Shown in pieces: positions 39,701 to 51,700 of a stretch of DNA of 64,000 bases. Location: the NCBI RefSeq assembly GCF_028640845.1, contig NC_080539.1, forward strand, positions 301,582,516-301,646,515. The letters are read 5' to 3'. Within the stretch, counting starts at the first letter, position 1. The number at the start of each line of letters is the position of its first letter. The translations under genes and the position numbers were made by a program. The notes below the pieces were generated by a model. That model did no database searches. It had not been told where the DNA came from and worked only from the letters and a program-made list of their open reading frames with translations. The stretch is from Ahaetulla prasina (Eukaryota > Chordata > Lepidosauria > Squamata > Colubridae).

Positions 39701-42700
39701 ATAAAATGTAAAAGTATGCAACTTCTTAAGAAGGTTCTAATGCATTACTTGTGAGGTCTCCGTGGGCCACAGTTTGTCTCCCGTGTAAACAAAAAGTACT
39801 AGATTTGATAGTTTCTAAACTCATGACATGAAAATAAGTAATTTATTGTGAGTAATGTGGCAATGGTAAGTCATCCACTGGTATTTATCTTTAGAAGATA
39901 TTTGAAACCTGCATGTTAGATGATGTCTTTTATTGATGCAAACAATGCTAGTTTATAAGGAAGCAGAAGATGAATTCTTAAATGTTATGGCATATTTCTA
40001 CAATTAGTTGAGTCCTGGAATTCATGAAGGATTAATATATTTTACTAAACATTAATTGTTTTTTAAAAAATCTTATTATATTTTTTTGACGTTAGAAGTT
40101 TCTTGCCTGTTAAATTCAGTGTGTAGAGCTAAACAATATGATAAAATCGGCATACAAAATCTCTTAGCATTGATCCTTGCTTTGTTATAGAACCCTATTG
40201 TATTATAAAAAGAAATGAAGAACCTTTATAGATTTTTGGAAGAAGCTTTAGTAATTCAACAATTGGACCCGACTTCTCTCCTAGAAGTTATCTATTCCAA
40301 AGAAAAATGTCTCATCTGTTATATCACTGCCAATAATATAATTAGTGTTTCTCTTCAAATATTGTCTTTTATCCAAAGAAAAAATGTAATGTGTCTTTTC
40401 ATAAAACATCTACCATAAGTGAAAGTGAGTGATTCTTTTCCCTTCTTGTAACTTTTTCATCTTCCCTCAAAATCTGTTTTGGAAAATGGTTTAATTTTAC
40501 AAGGTGCACAGCAACAGCAGACTAGAAAAGCAAGTAGAAAGTTATGCGGCAAGGTTAGGACTTCTTCTCATGTGAAATTGACATCCTTCTTAAATTAGAA
40601 GTAGTCCTCATATAGTGACCACAATTGAGACCGGTAACTCAGTTGTCACTTAAGCAGTCGCTGAGGGAAACAGCAGCTATGCTTATGATCTTTCAACTTT
40701 GCTTTGCAAACCTGGTGAAGATCATAAATCAAAGGACTGGTTGCACAGTTATTTTTTCAACACAATTATAAATACGATGAAGAACTATCTGTATCGTTCT
40801 TTTGCCAACCAATGACACTGTTGTCTGTTTACATATAATTAGAATTGCCATTCAGGGGAAAAAAAAACCTTTTCTATATTTGTTTGTCCGTGTGTGTAAA
40901 AATTATTTCATATTTTGTCAATCTTGCACATACATATTTTCCACCTAGTGCTGCTAGATGGTCATAATTTGCTTCTCTCATTAAGATGGGCTCTAAGAAT
41001 AGATTAGGAGTAGGTGTGTTTGTGGTAGCGAAGGCCTGGTTTTATTCTTCTTTTTAAATAGGTTGGATCCTTTATTCTAAGTCCGTGAAAGGAAAGCATA
41101 TAACAATTGTATTCTGTGTTACAGAGGGCGATTTTGAAATGAATTGCGTGCAATGTAAAGTTATACAGTTAAGTCAGTTTTGTCTTTCTTATGCTTCTTT
41201 CCCAGTACCATGGGTTCCCGACATTCTGCCAGCTCCATTGTTTTCACCAGTGCCAGAGGTTCACCTAAAGAAGAGCTTCATTCTGCCACTTCCCCACAGT
41301 TAGCACCTTCTTTCTCCTCTTCTTCCTCCTCTTCTGGTCCTAGAACTTTCTACCCACGTCAGGGTGCTACTAGCAAGTACCTGATTGGATGGAAAAAACC
41401 TGAAGGGACAATAAACTCTGTGGGGTTTATGGATTCAAGAAAGTAAGAGCATTTTGGTTCTATTTTAATGGGTGTTTAATGGGTGAAAAGGCCTCTTTGT
41501 ATTTTTTTCTCATGGAAAACTTTTTAAGAGGGTTAAAAGGAGTGGCAATTTAAGCCAATTGAAGAAAATTAGAAGAAATTAGAAGAAAACCTCCCAAGAG
41601 ATTTATTGTCTGCTTTTCATTGAAGTACAACTCAAATCATTGAATTAAAACCGTTTAATTAATTCAATGTACTTAGAAAATGTTCCTTCTCTTTAGTCAC
41701 TCATTTCCTTGCGGCAAGCATTATTGCAAAATATTAAAACACCCCAATGAATATATATTATTCTTCTCCCCTGCCTACCCCCTCCAATTTTAAAATCATA
41801 TTGCAAAAGCTTTAAAAGGTAAGATCTCAGATTATCTCGAGAGGAATACTTTTCCACGGAATTTTTTTTTCTAAACTAAGTGAAATTAGAAGCGTTTTAA
41901 AACATTATTAGTTGGGCTCTACAAATCCTGATTTGGATTGCCAAGAAGGAAAGGTATGTTGCCACCATTCATTCTTTCTATCCAAAGACCTTGGAACAGA
42001 TGTAGAAATCATCTAATTTGTTCCAGGTTGTGTATAAATTAATTAAAAGTGGGGGGGGGAGGAGATGCAATGGCTTTTTCCTCCAAACCACAACACAATT
42101 GGAACTACAGGAGGAGAATCTTAGTCCTGGCCCATATCTGAAATAGCGAATGGATATGTAAAGCCCTTTTGTTAACATGAAGTAGAATTACCTTACTTAA
42201 TGCTAATAACCCTTTGATTAAATACAAAGACTAACACAAGCAAAGATGATCAAAGCATTGATGTCTGACAAGTAACTTTAAAAATATTCAAATGAGTTAC
42301 ATGTGTTAACAGTAACATTTTCCCACTTACCCTTTTAGTTTTTATACAGAGAACTTGTCTTATGTCACAATAATGCCGTCGTGTTTAGAGCCAATTTGTT
42401 ACTGAAGAACTTACATACAATTAATCACACAGATAAAAAGTTAACCATAGATCATTGTTAAAAATACAGTAAGATGAAAGGAATAAATTTGATCTAGGTA
42501 GAAGTGTATATGAAAATCCTTTGTCTTTGAAATGAGGGGGGAAAATCACTGTGTTCTGGTGGTTCTACCAGAATGTTTCCGATCACTGTTCAGTAAAACT
42601 GAGATCCATCTAGTATCTGATTTTTGGAGAAAACAAAATCCGCAGATAAATAGAGTAAGGCTGGTGCATATCGTCGTCTCTATCCTTTCCTCCCCACAAT

Positions 42701-45700
42701 GTAGATTGTGTTGTCCAGCAAAACCTTCTCTACAATTTTCCTGGCATTTTCCCTCCTCCGCTCAGGCACCACCCCTGTTAGTACCTGTATTGCAGCCAAG
42801 CATATCCCACTGACCTACCTTTCAGCCCTCCCAGGTAACCCAAACAGGAAACACAACTAGATGAACTAATTCTACTTTATTACAAACCTATATTAACAGA
42901 ATCTTGCAAGTTTGAACCTACAAACCTCCTGCTGTCACTTTTCATTGCTTGATACATTAGGGAGAATCCTTCTTAAGTTTCTTTCTCTGGCCACTAGGAG
43001 CTGGAAGCTCCAGCCTTTCTTGTCTGATTGTTTCCTAGGTAGTATCTCTTTCCCTCATTCCCCAAGGTCATCCACATATTCCATTACACTACCTGCCTCT
43101 TGCAGTTTCTTTCCAGCATCCTTCTTTTTCTGCTTTGTCTCGGCTACTGATGCTTTTGGCTCTCCCATCTTTCAAAAATCACTTCTGCTTGGATCAAAGA
43201 GTCTTGTTTTATCTGCACATTTCGTTCTGTGCGCAGACCAGAACTCCCAAAACATGTCCAATTTAGTGTGAGCATGAGCCACTTCAAACCATTTCTTCCA
43301 TACAATTTTGCACAATCCTTAGTTCTACTGTACGTGGCCACAATAATACTGATGGTCATGATTTCCAGAATAATTACTTAAACTAGGGCCAGACGTGAAC
43401 ATGATGAGCAATATAAAATAGGGAGCAAGAAAATTTCTGACAAAGTGGTCTTTTTTGTATGTGCGCGTATCATATACATTTTCACTCTAGCATTGGAAAG
43501 ACAAAGACAACAGGGTGAAAGGGACCATATACAGATAAGGATGTGTTTTGAGGAAATTTGAGGAGATCTCTTCCCCTCTCTTTTCTATGATATGCCTTTT
43601 ATGGACTATTTAAATGCTCCCCACCTTAAAATGGCAGGAAACTGTCCATTGTTCTTCACAGTTGTGGGTACAAGGATTCCCAACAGCCTCAGAAAGGGGA
43701 CTCTGAGAACCATAGGTAGTCTTGGAGCCATGATACATTTCAGTGTCCTTAAGTGTTGAAGGCATTGTGAACGCCTTCTGATGGTTGCTGTTATTGTCAT
43801 GAGCTTATTTGTTCTAACATTTATCCTTGTTTATTTATTAATACTAAATTATTAATGATAGTTATTAATACTAAATAAAACTCAGTTTTTCTAGCTACCT
43901 AAATAGTCACTTTCTATTTAAACTTTCTCTAAAAAAACAGACATGATAGAAGCATTTTGTTTGTTTGTTTTGTAAAGATGCATTTTTTTTCTTTTAAGGC
44001 GACATCAGAGTGATGGTAATGAAATGGCACATCCGAGGTTGCGTGCATCAGCCAGAGATCTTCGAGCCTCACCAAAGCGAGCATCTAAATCAAATATTGA
44101 AGAAGAGTTGAAGAAGCTAATAGATCTGGATAGCCCAACACCTGAGTCTCAGAAAAACTTTAAGGTATGACTTTCAGAATTATCAAATGGAATTGTGCTG
44201 AGAAATACATTCAGAGATAAGCTAGTAGTTCTGTATTTCATTTGTAGTTAAAATCATAGATGAATTCACACACTCAACAATATGAAATGGAATGCTTTTA
44301 TCAGTTAATGTGTCTGTTTTATTATTAAGAAGAAGAATATAGGTTATTTTATAAATTCAGTTGATCTTTTTTGTAATTAATTGCTTAATTCAGAAATGTT
44401 GATTGAGATGTTGACTATATCTTGCCATAGATTAAACATTTAACCTTATGGAGGTATTGCACTGACTTCCAATTTTTTTTCAGGACTTAGTTCACAATAT
44501 TGAATTTTATATTGAACTCTGCGGAAAAGTCATTTTCTCTATTTAAGGCTGATTATGCTTAATTTGTTAAGTTAGTTTCAAATGATAAGGTCAACTCAGT
44601 ATCTCCTAGAAGCCTAATCTGTGGAAGCAAAAACAAGGCATTAATACCTCTAACAATGTTTGCACTCACTTAATGCAAACATTGCATTACTGCAATGCAA
44701 TTACTGCAAACAATGCAGTAATTTCACTAGTAGTCCCATTCTTTAACTTTGACCTTTTTGTTTTTTCCACAATTTTACTTAGCTTTTTTACATTTTTACT
44801 GAGAAAAATGTAACTTTAGTATGTTCTCAGCTACTTCTGAGAGCTATTAGTGCTATTAAAATGTTAATTTCCACATTTCATTTGATTGATCAGCTCCTTA
44901 TTTTTTCTGATCAGAGCACTTAGTAATGACAGGCTGAATAGTTATCTGTATCTTTGCCTAATTTTATAAATGGTTTTGCCTAATCTGTATCTTTGCCTAA
45001 TTTTATAAATGGTTTTTCAGATTTTGGGTGGTTACATATATTAAGTCTGCTCAAAACACTTCTTGGATTCTATAGAAGTACTTAACAAAGTAGTAATGAA
45101 TAGCATTGAAGAAAATGCCCAGATTTCTGAGATCTCTACACTGAAAACCACTGCGTTAACCCTTCATGCTTGTCAGACTAAAAGGTTTCCACAGCAACCA
45201 TGCAAAGGAGGGCACAAGAAACTTCTTTCTTTGCTTGTCAAAATCCCAAATGGTTTATTAAAACTTCTAAGGACGAACCACTACAGATTATTTTTCATTG
45301 TGTTGTCATTAAGGCTGATGTGGAAAAAAAAATTACTGTAAGCAAGGATTCCACCATCCCTCCCATTGTTTTTTTACTGGCTTTATGAATAGAATGATGA
45401 ATATTCCTTTCATGATTTATCAAACAAGTTTTCTCTTCCATAAAATCCCTATTAAGTTAAATGATTGATTATTGCAGTCAGTGGCTGGTAAAATGTCTGT
45501 TGTGAAAATTTTTATAATCAATATAATCTTCTCCATTTAAATGATAGATGGTTGCCATTCCATTAAACAAATGCTCTGCCAAATGTATGACAGAATTGCT
45601 ATTGCAAGCCTTTCTTTAAATATGCTTCCTCTTAATAAATAAGGATATGTCCTTGGAAAAGATTAGCTGTCCTCTGCAGAGTGTATTTTTCCCCTCCCCC

Positions 45701-48700
45701 CTTTGATTTCCTTTTCTCCTTTTACAATAATTTAGCTTTTCCTTGTTCCCAAAAGAAAAATAGGGAGATAGTGGTCATATTTTTTAAAAAAAAACCTAGG
45801 AAAGTTTAAATGAGGCACTGGACAGTGTCTCCTCATCTTCCATTGGCAGATTCTCTATAAAAGGAGGAGGAAGCAAAATGACCAAGGAAGAAATATTTTT
45901 GCAGCTGACAAAAATTTTTATGATGTTCCTTTACTGTCTCTATTTTTATTTTTTAATCCAGCCATATTTTAGTAGGTAGGAACTCTTATTACGTGTTGTT
46001 CTACAGTATGTACAAAATGATGATCTGATTGTCTACCAGATTTGGATATTTGCCCATTTTATTTTTACTGAACACATACAGTGGAAACAGGAGTCTTAGT
46101 CCTTATTTTTAGACAAGGTAAAAAGTGTGTGTGTGTATTAGATTTTTTTCTTTAAAAAAATCTCTTCTTTCTTAGAAAATCATGTTAGTTTATGTTCAAT
46201 CATATTTCAATGCTTTCAAAACATCATTTGAAGACTATAAGTAGATAATAGTTAAAAAGAGAAACATACTTTTGAACACGTTTTCTAGTGGCAAATTATT
46301 TAGTAAGTATCTGATTTTGAGGTTAATTCTTATTACAAACTCAGTCAGTGGATGTCTAGGTGATCATACTTCCTGGTTATATAACAATATTTGGTACCGA
46401 TGATTAAAAAACTTTGGTAATGTGCTGAGAGATATAAATATTCACATCATTATGTAATATGCAAGGGCTAATGTTAATGCTATTGCAAAAAGTTTCTGCC
46501 ATAGAAAATAGCAACTTTTTAGTATATTTCAAGGGACGTGGTGGCTCAGGGGCTAAGGCAGCTGAGCTTGTCGATCGAAAGGTTGGCAGTTTGGCGGTTC
46601 GAATCCCTAGTTTTTAAATCCTTTTAAAGCTTAAAACACATCTATTCATCTGCGCAGGACTGGATTAGATTTTAAATTTATATTGGTTTTAATGGGTTTT
46701 ATTATTTATATTGTTCTTTTAAAAATTTGGCTATGTAGAATAAGTTTTTTAATTGTTATTTTATTTTGTATTTATATGTACCTTTTTTATTTGCCTGTGA
46801 ACCGCCCTGAGTCCCTAGGGAGATAGGGCGGTATACAAATGTGAATAAATAAATAAATAATAAATAATAGTGCTGCCATGTAACGGGGTGAACTCCTGTT
46901 ACTAGTCCCAGCTTCTGCTAACCTAGCAGTTTCGAAAGCATGTAAAAATGCAAGTAGAAAAAATAGGGACCACCTTTGGTGGGAAGCTAACAGCATTCCG
47001 TGCACCTTTGGCATTGAGTCATGCCGGCCACATGACCACGGAGATTCTTCGGACAGCGCTGGCTCTTCGGCTTTGAAACAGAGATGAGCACCATCCCCTA
47101 GAGTCGGCAACGACTAGCACGTATGTGCGAGGGGAACCTTTACCTTTAGTATATTTCAAGGCTTTCCAAATCATGATATTTTGTACCAATAATGATCGCC
47201 TTGTTCTGTGGGATTTCAGTATCCAGGCTTCACTGAAAACATTTGAGTCATAGTAATAAACACAGATATTTTGAGGCCTATTTATGTATTTTTTCCTATT
47301 GTAAAGAAATAACTGATGAAGTGTAGACTAGTGCTATTCTAGCCATTATCTAAGGAATGCAGTAAATTTTATTTATTTATATTTTTTATTTCTTAATTGC
47401 TCATTTCCCTCATTGAGGGGCACTAGCCATTGTACAATATAATCAATAAAATTAACATTAAATCATAATTAATATTAAAATTATAAAAATAACATAAAAT
47501 TTCAAAAGGTGAAAAACTCCAGGATGGGGAGTTAGCAGTTAATAATAGAGGCTAGAAAAGTTCTCATGAGGCTAACCAGCCCCATAATTGTTTTGGGCCT
47601 CCGTGCAAGGCCTCACAAACAAGTTCATAAAAATATTTTAAAGCTTTGAATATCTGATTGAAGAATAGAGCTCCTATTGAAGAATAGAGCACAAGTGAAT
47701 TAAACGAATAAGATTTAGGACCTGCTGAAATTATTTTATGCCCCAGTTGTATTGCTGTACTTTTAAATCTTAAAAAGTAGATCACATTGAACTGAATATG
47801 ACATTTTTAATATACATTCAGATTGACATTTCTTTGAATTCAGTTCTAAAGTGATGTGAAATGATAATACTACCTTTCTTAGGTTGTTAAAGCAGGCACA
47901 TTAGCCCACCCCGCCTCCAGGATTGACTAGCTACCATGTGATCTCTGCAAAAGAAAGATGTGTTTTAAGGAGTCATAGATACTACCTTGGAACCTCGTGT
48001 AATTTTAATAAGAATTCTGATTATAATGACAAAATCTAATATAAACTAAACTTAGAAGAGAAGTGAAAGAAAGGATAAAAGTGCAAGGAAAAAGAAAATG
48101 AAAAGAAAAAAGTAAAACCATGATAAAGAAGGAGAAAAATAGGTAAAGAAGTAGCTCCCAACCTTCATTACAACAGGTATAAACAAATTTAGTGACTCTT
48201 TACTCCCTTCTAAGCTTACAAACAGTTATCTCTTAATCCTATAGCCTGTCCGTTATCTATAGGCAAATCTATATAGAATCATCTTTTCAGTCCTGGTATC
48301 AGCAAAAAGACCATAAAGCATTGCCAGGGATAACAACATAGATTATTTTAACCTTGTTCAAATAAATCAACTTTATATCCCTTCTTTTTACTTCTAACAG
48401 TTTTAATTGTTAAAATATTGTCATAGGATTTGATTTCTTTTCATTTCTTCGCTGTTACATCATCCCTCTTTAACAAGCCTGTTTTGTAAACCCAATATGA
48501 AAACAAATGTCCAGGTCCCTCTCTTGGTTTATCATTTGTATTTTCCTTTTGAATTTTAGGATATCAATTTCTTTTGTAAATCAGAGAAATATTCTTTTCC
48601 AAGTCATTCTCATGGCCTGTCAGCTGTAAATCTAATTTTGATACCACCTCTACATAATTTATTCAGTAATATCTTTTTGACACAAAACAATCCATAGAAA

Positions 48701-51700
48701 CAGATATCATTACTGACATTGTTGATGTGGCTATTACTTTCTAACATCTTTCTTCAAAAGTCTCTTTCAGTATTTTTATTATTATAGTGGGTTTTTTGTT
48801 TGTTTTATAGCCTTTCTTTTTTTCCTCTTAACTAAATCTTTAGTCCTATCTAGAGTGCAGTTTTTAAATCATGGAATTGCTTATCTCTGTATGCATTTCT
48901 TTAAAAAAAAATAGCACAATTATTTCCTACAAAAAGTTGTTCTTTATAATTAATTCCAAAGTCTTATTGTAAGTTTCAGTATTCCAAATTTATCTGGACT
49001 TTTAACCTGTATGTAACTTTCTAAGATCAAAATCTTGTTTAGCTTCCTCTTGTTTATTTCAAATTATTTTAAGTTCTTAAGCTAATAATTAATTTTTCGT
49101 TTGTTCAGAGTTGAAGATAAACTCATCCAATAAAGCTTTTCACACCTGTCATTAAATTAAAAATGATTAGAAAGTGTGATTTGGGAACCTAGTATCCTTT
49201 AAAAGTTTGTTGCTACAGTTACATGCAAGATAGCTAATTCCTTCATCTCCTGGTGTTCAGACCTGAAGAAAACCACTGCCTGCAGTCTCCTCTCAAGGAG
49301 CAGCCTTCTGGCACACACATGGGTGATTCCCTGTGCTCTCCTTATCTGGAGAGGTCCAAGTAACCAATCTATCCATTGGTTCCTTGATTTTTGTTGTGGT
49401 TGTTGGCTCCGCTTTCACTGAGCGATGTTCAGTTCACCGTATCTCCTCTAGAAGTTATTTTTATCATTACCTTCTAATAAAAAGTTAATGATTTAAAAAA
49501 ATCAAGTCAAATAAATAACACCATAATCCCAAGGAAGCCGAATAAGGAAAGTATCTCAAAATTTATATGTAACTAAAAATATATACCACTTAGGCTGAAA
49601 GACTTATCATAGCATTAGAAGGTAATGATAAAAATAACTTCTAGAGGAGATATGATGAACTGAACATTGCTCAGTGAAAGTGGAGCCAACAACCACAACA
49701 AAAATCAAGGAACCAAGGAACCATAGCATTATTGGAGTTCAATGAAAAAGACAGTTCAACTCACTAGTTTGGTCACAATTTAATTGAAATTAATTTTGAA
49801 ACTGAAGGGCTGCACTATCATATAATGCTACCTTTTTTTAATTTAAAAAATGAGATGGTTCCCAGAATAAATTGTTATTATCTCACAGTATACTCTCATG
49901 GACAGAACATCGGCAGATAAAGGAAGTGGAAACTGCATCAGCATTTAGGTTCAGAAATAACAAATTAATTGAAGGTTTGTTTGTTTTTAATGTCAGACTT
50001 ATCCAACAGGTACAAGTGCACAAGTATAAACCTGTTTCCACTAAGGGTGTGTCCTATCATTTGTGGATTCCGAGGCTTCTAAAATGCTTCTAGTTTGGAA
50101 AATGCCACACAATAATAAAGCAATCTCTTTTATTTATGCAGCCCCGGTTATCCTTCAGGAGATGAGGGTATGGTATTGTTGTTATCACTAAAAAAAACTT
50201 ACATTTCTACACTTTCCCAATATGTTGATAGGGACTTTTCTAGTACGTTTTTCTACAGCACAAGAATTCTCATAGCAAGCATTTAGCTGATGCAGATTAG
50301 CTGCACCTCTAGAAACTGCACCTCTGAACCCAACCCATGATACAAAACATATTAAAAGTGGCTCATTTTCAAAGGGAGTGTTACACATTCTTGACTTGTG
50401 TTATTCTTCTTTCAGTCTCCATTCCCCAGCACTCCTATTTCAAGGCGTGCCTTGCAGCGAACTCTGTCAGACGAGAGTATTTATAGCAGTCAAAGAGAAC
50501 ATTTCTTCCCCTCCCGAGCTTCCCTTCTGGACCAAGCTCTTCCAAATGATGTTCTTTTCACCAGTACGTACCCGTCTCTCCCCAAGTCATTACCACTAAG
50601 AAGGCCATCGTACACATTGGGAATGAAATCCTTACATGGTGAGTGAAATGCTACATCTAAAGCTACTATGTATGTTTTGTTTTTATTTACATAATTATTG
50701 TTATTATTATATGCTGCCCTTTATTTGTAATACTCATGGTGCTCCTGCATCCTATTTTTCCACAACCACTCTGTAAGGTGGATTGAACTGAAAGAAAGTG
50801 ACTAGCCTAAAGTCACCCAGTTGGCTTTCATGCCTAAGGTTAAATCAGTATTTGTAACCTGCATTTATATTTATGGACTATCAATTGGCATTTATTAATT
50901 ATTCATTGCTTGTGTAACTTTGGAATTTAGAATACTATAGTCTATCAAGTTCCTGTTAATGGTCAACATGTTAGCTAATTTGGAATATTGAATACACTTT
51001 TTCAAAGGAATGCTGCTTGATACATTATTGTTATTATTACTTTCAGATAGTTGTGCTCTTTATTTTTAGACTCCTTTAGACGCCTGTCCCACTGAAACAA
51101 TTTGATCCAGCAACTGAAAATGCTAAAGATATACAGTAATTTTGAAATAGCCTTGCTTGAATTATCAAACACCATAAATCAATTTACCAATTGTTATTGA
51201 TCTTTTAATAATAAATGGGATGCATTATAGTAAGATTGTAACATGGTAACATTTTTAGAGGGGAAAAACCAACAAAAATGTAATGCGGCAACATTTTTAG
51301 GAAAACAAAACAAACAAGCATATAATTTTAACCAACCTTTGAGGGAAAAAATGCTGGGGAGAAAGAGTGGCGGAAAAGTGACCCTTTCGAATTCACAGTC
51401 AAGGTGAACTGTATGTATTTTGAAAACAGTCCATATGTTTGGTGACCTACAGCAAGCAGAAGTAAAAAAAGACCAGTCGTGCATCATGGGCAGTCATTCT
51501 GTCTCAGATCAACCCACCTCAAAGGGTTGTTGTTGTGGAGTAAATAGGAAGAGAAAAGATGTTAACTGCCCTGAGTTATTTATAAAACTAATAAAGGCAG
51601 GATAAAAAAATCAAATAAATAAACAAAACTTACTAGTGCCTTGTGATTTAAAAAAATGCTGCTCCTTTTCTGAAATGCAGAGTTGGGGAACATATCAGTA

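Larger units (their letters stand above)
37851..41205 (+). other. Intron 12 contents
   Basis: A TA-flanked element (37991-38312) and an AGTCCT-family copy (40609-40791). The 2.2 kb between them is AT-rich with no recognised feature. Confidence 0.6.
44165..50415 (+). other. Intron 14 contents (6.25 kb)
   Basis: A short tandem duplication (44943-45017), a Sauria-type SINE split by a LINE tail (46534-47147), a possible decayed LINE piece (47350-47800, low confidence), AT-rich DNA sharing segments with 62700-62960 (48960-49260) and a large inverted repeat (49378-49713). Nothing is recognised in 45020-46510 and 47800-48950. Confidence 0.55.

Noticed and set aside
45063..45388. 92- and 62-residue frames in intron 14
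   Set aside because: No homology to SIPA1L1 or another protein I recognise; no splice-site support; intronic.
47350..47800. Possible LINE fragment ([21 protein letters not shown] frame on the minus strand)
   Set aside because: Resemblance to LINE C-termini is too weak and no terminus is shared with other copies; left unassigned.
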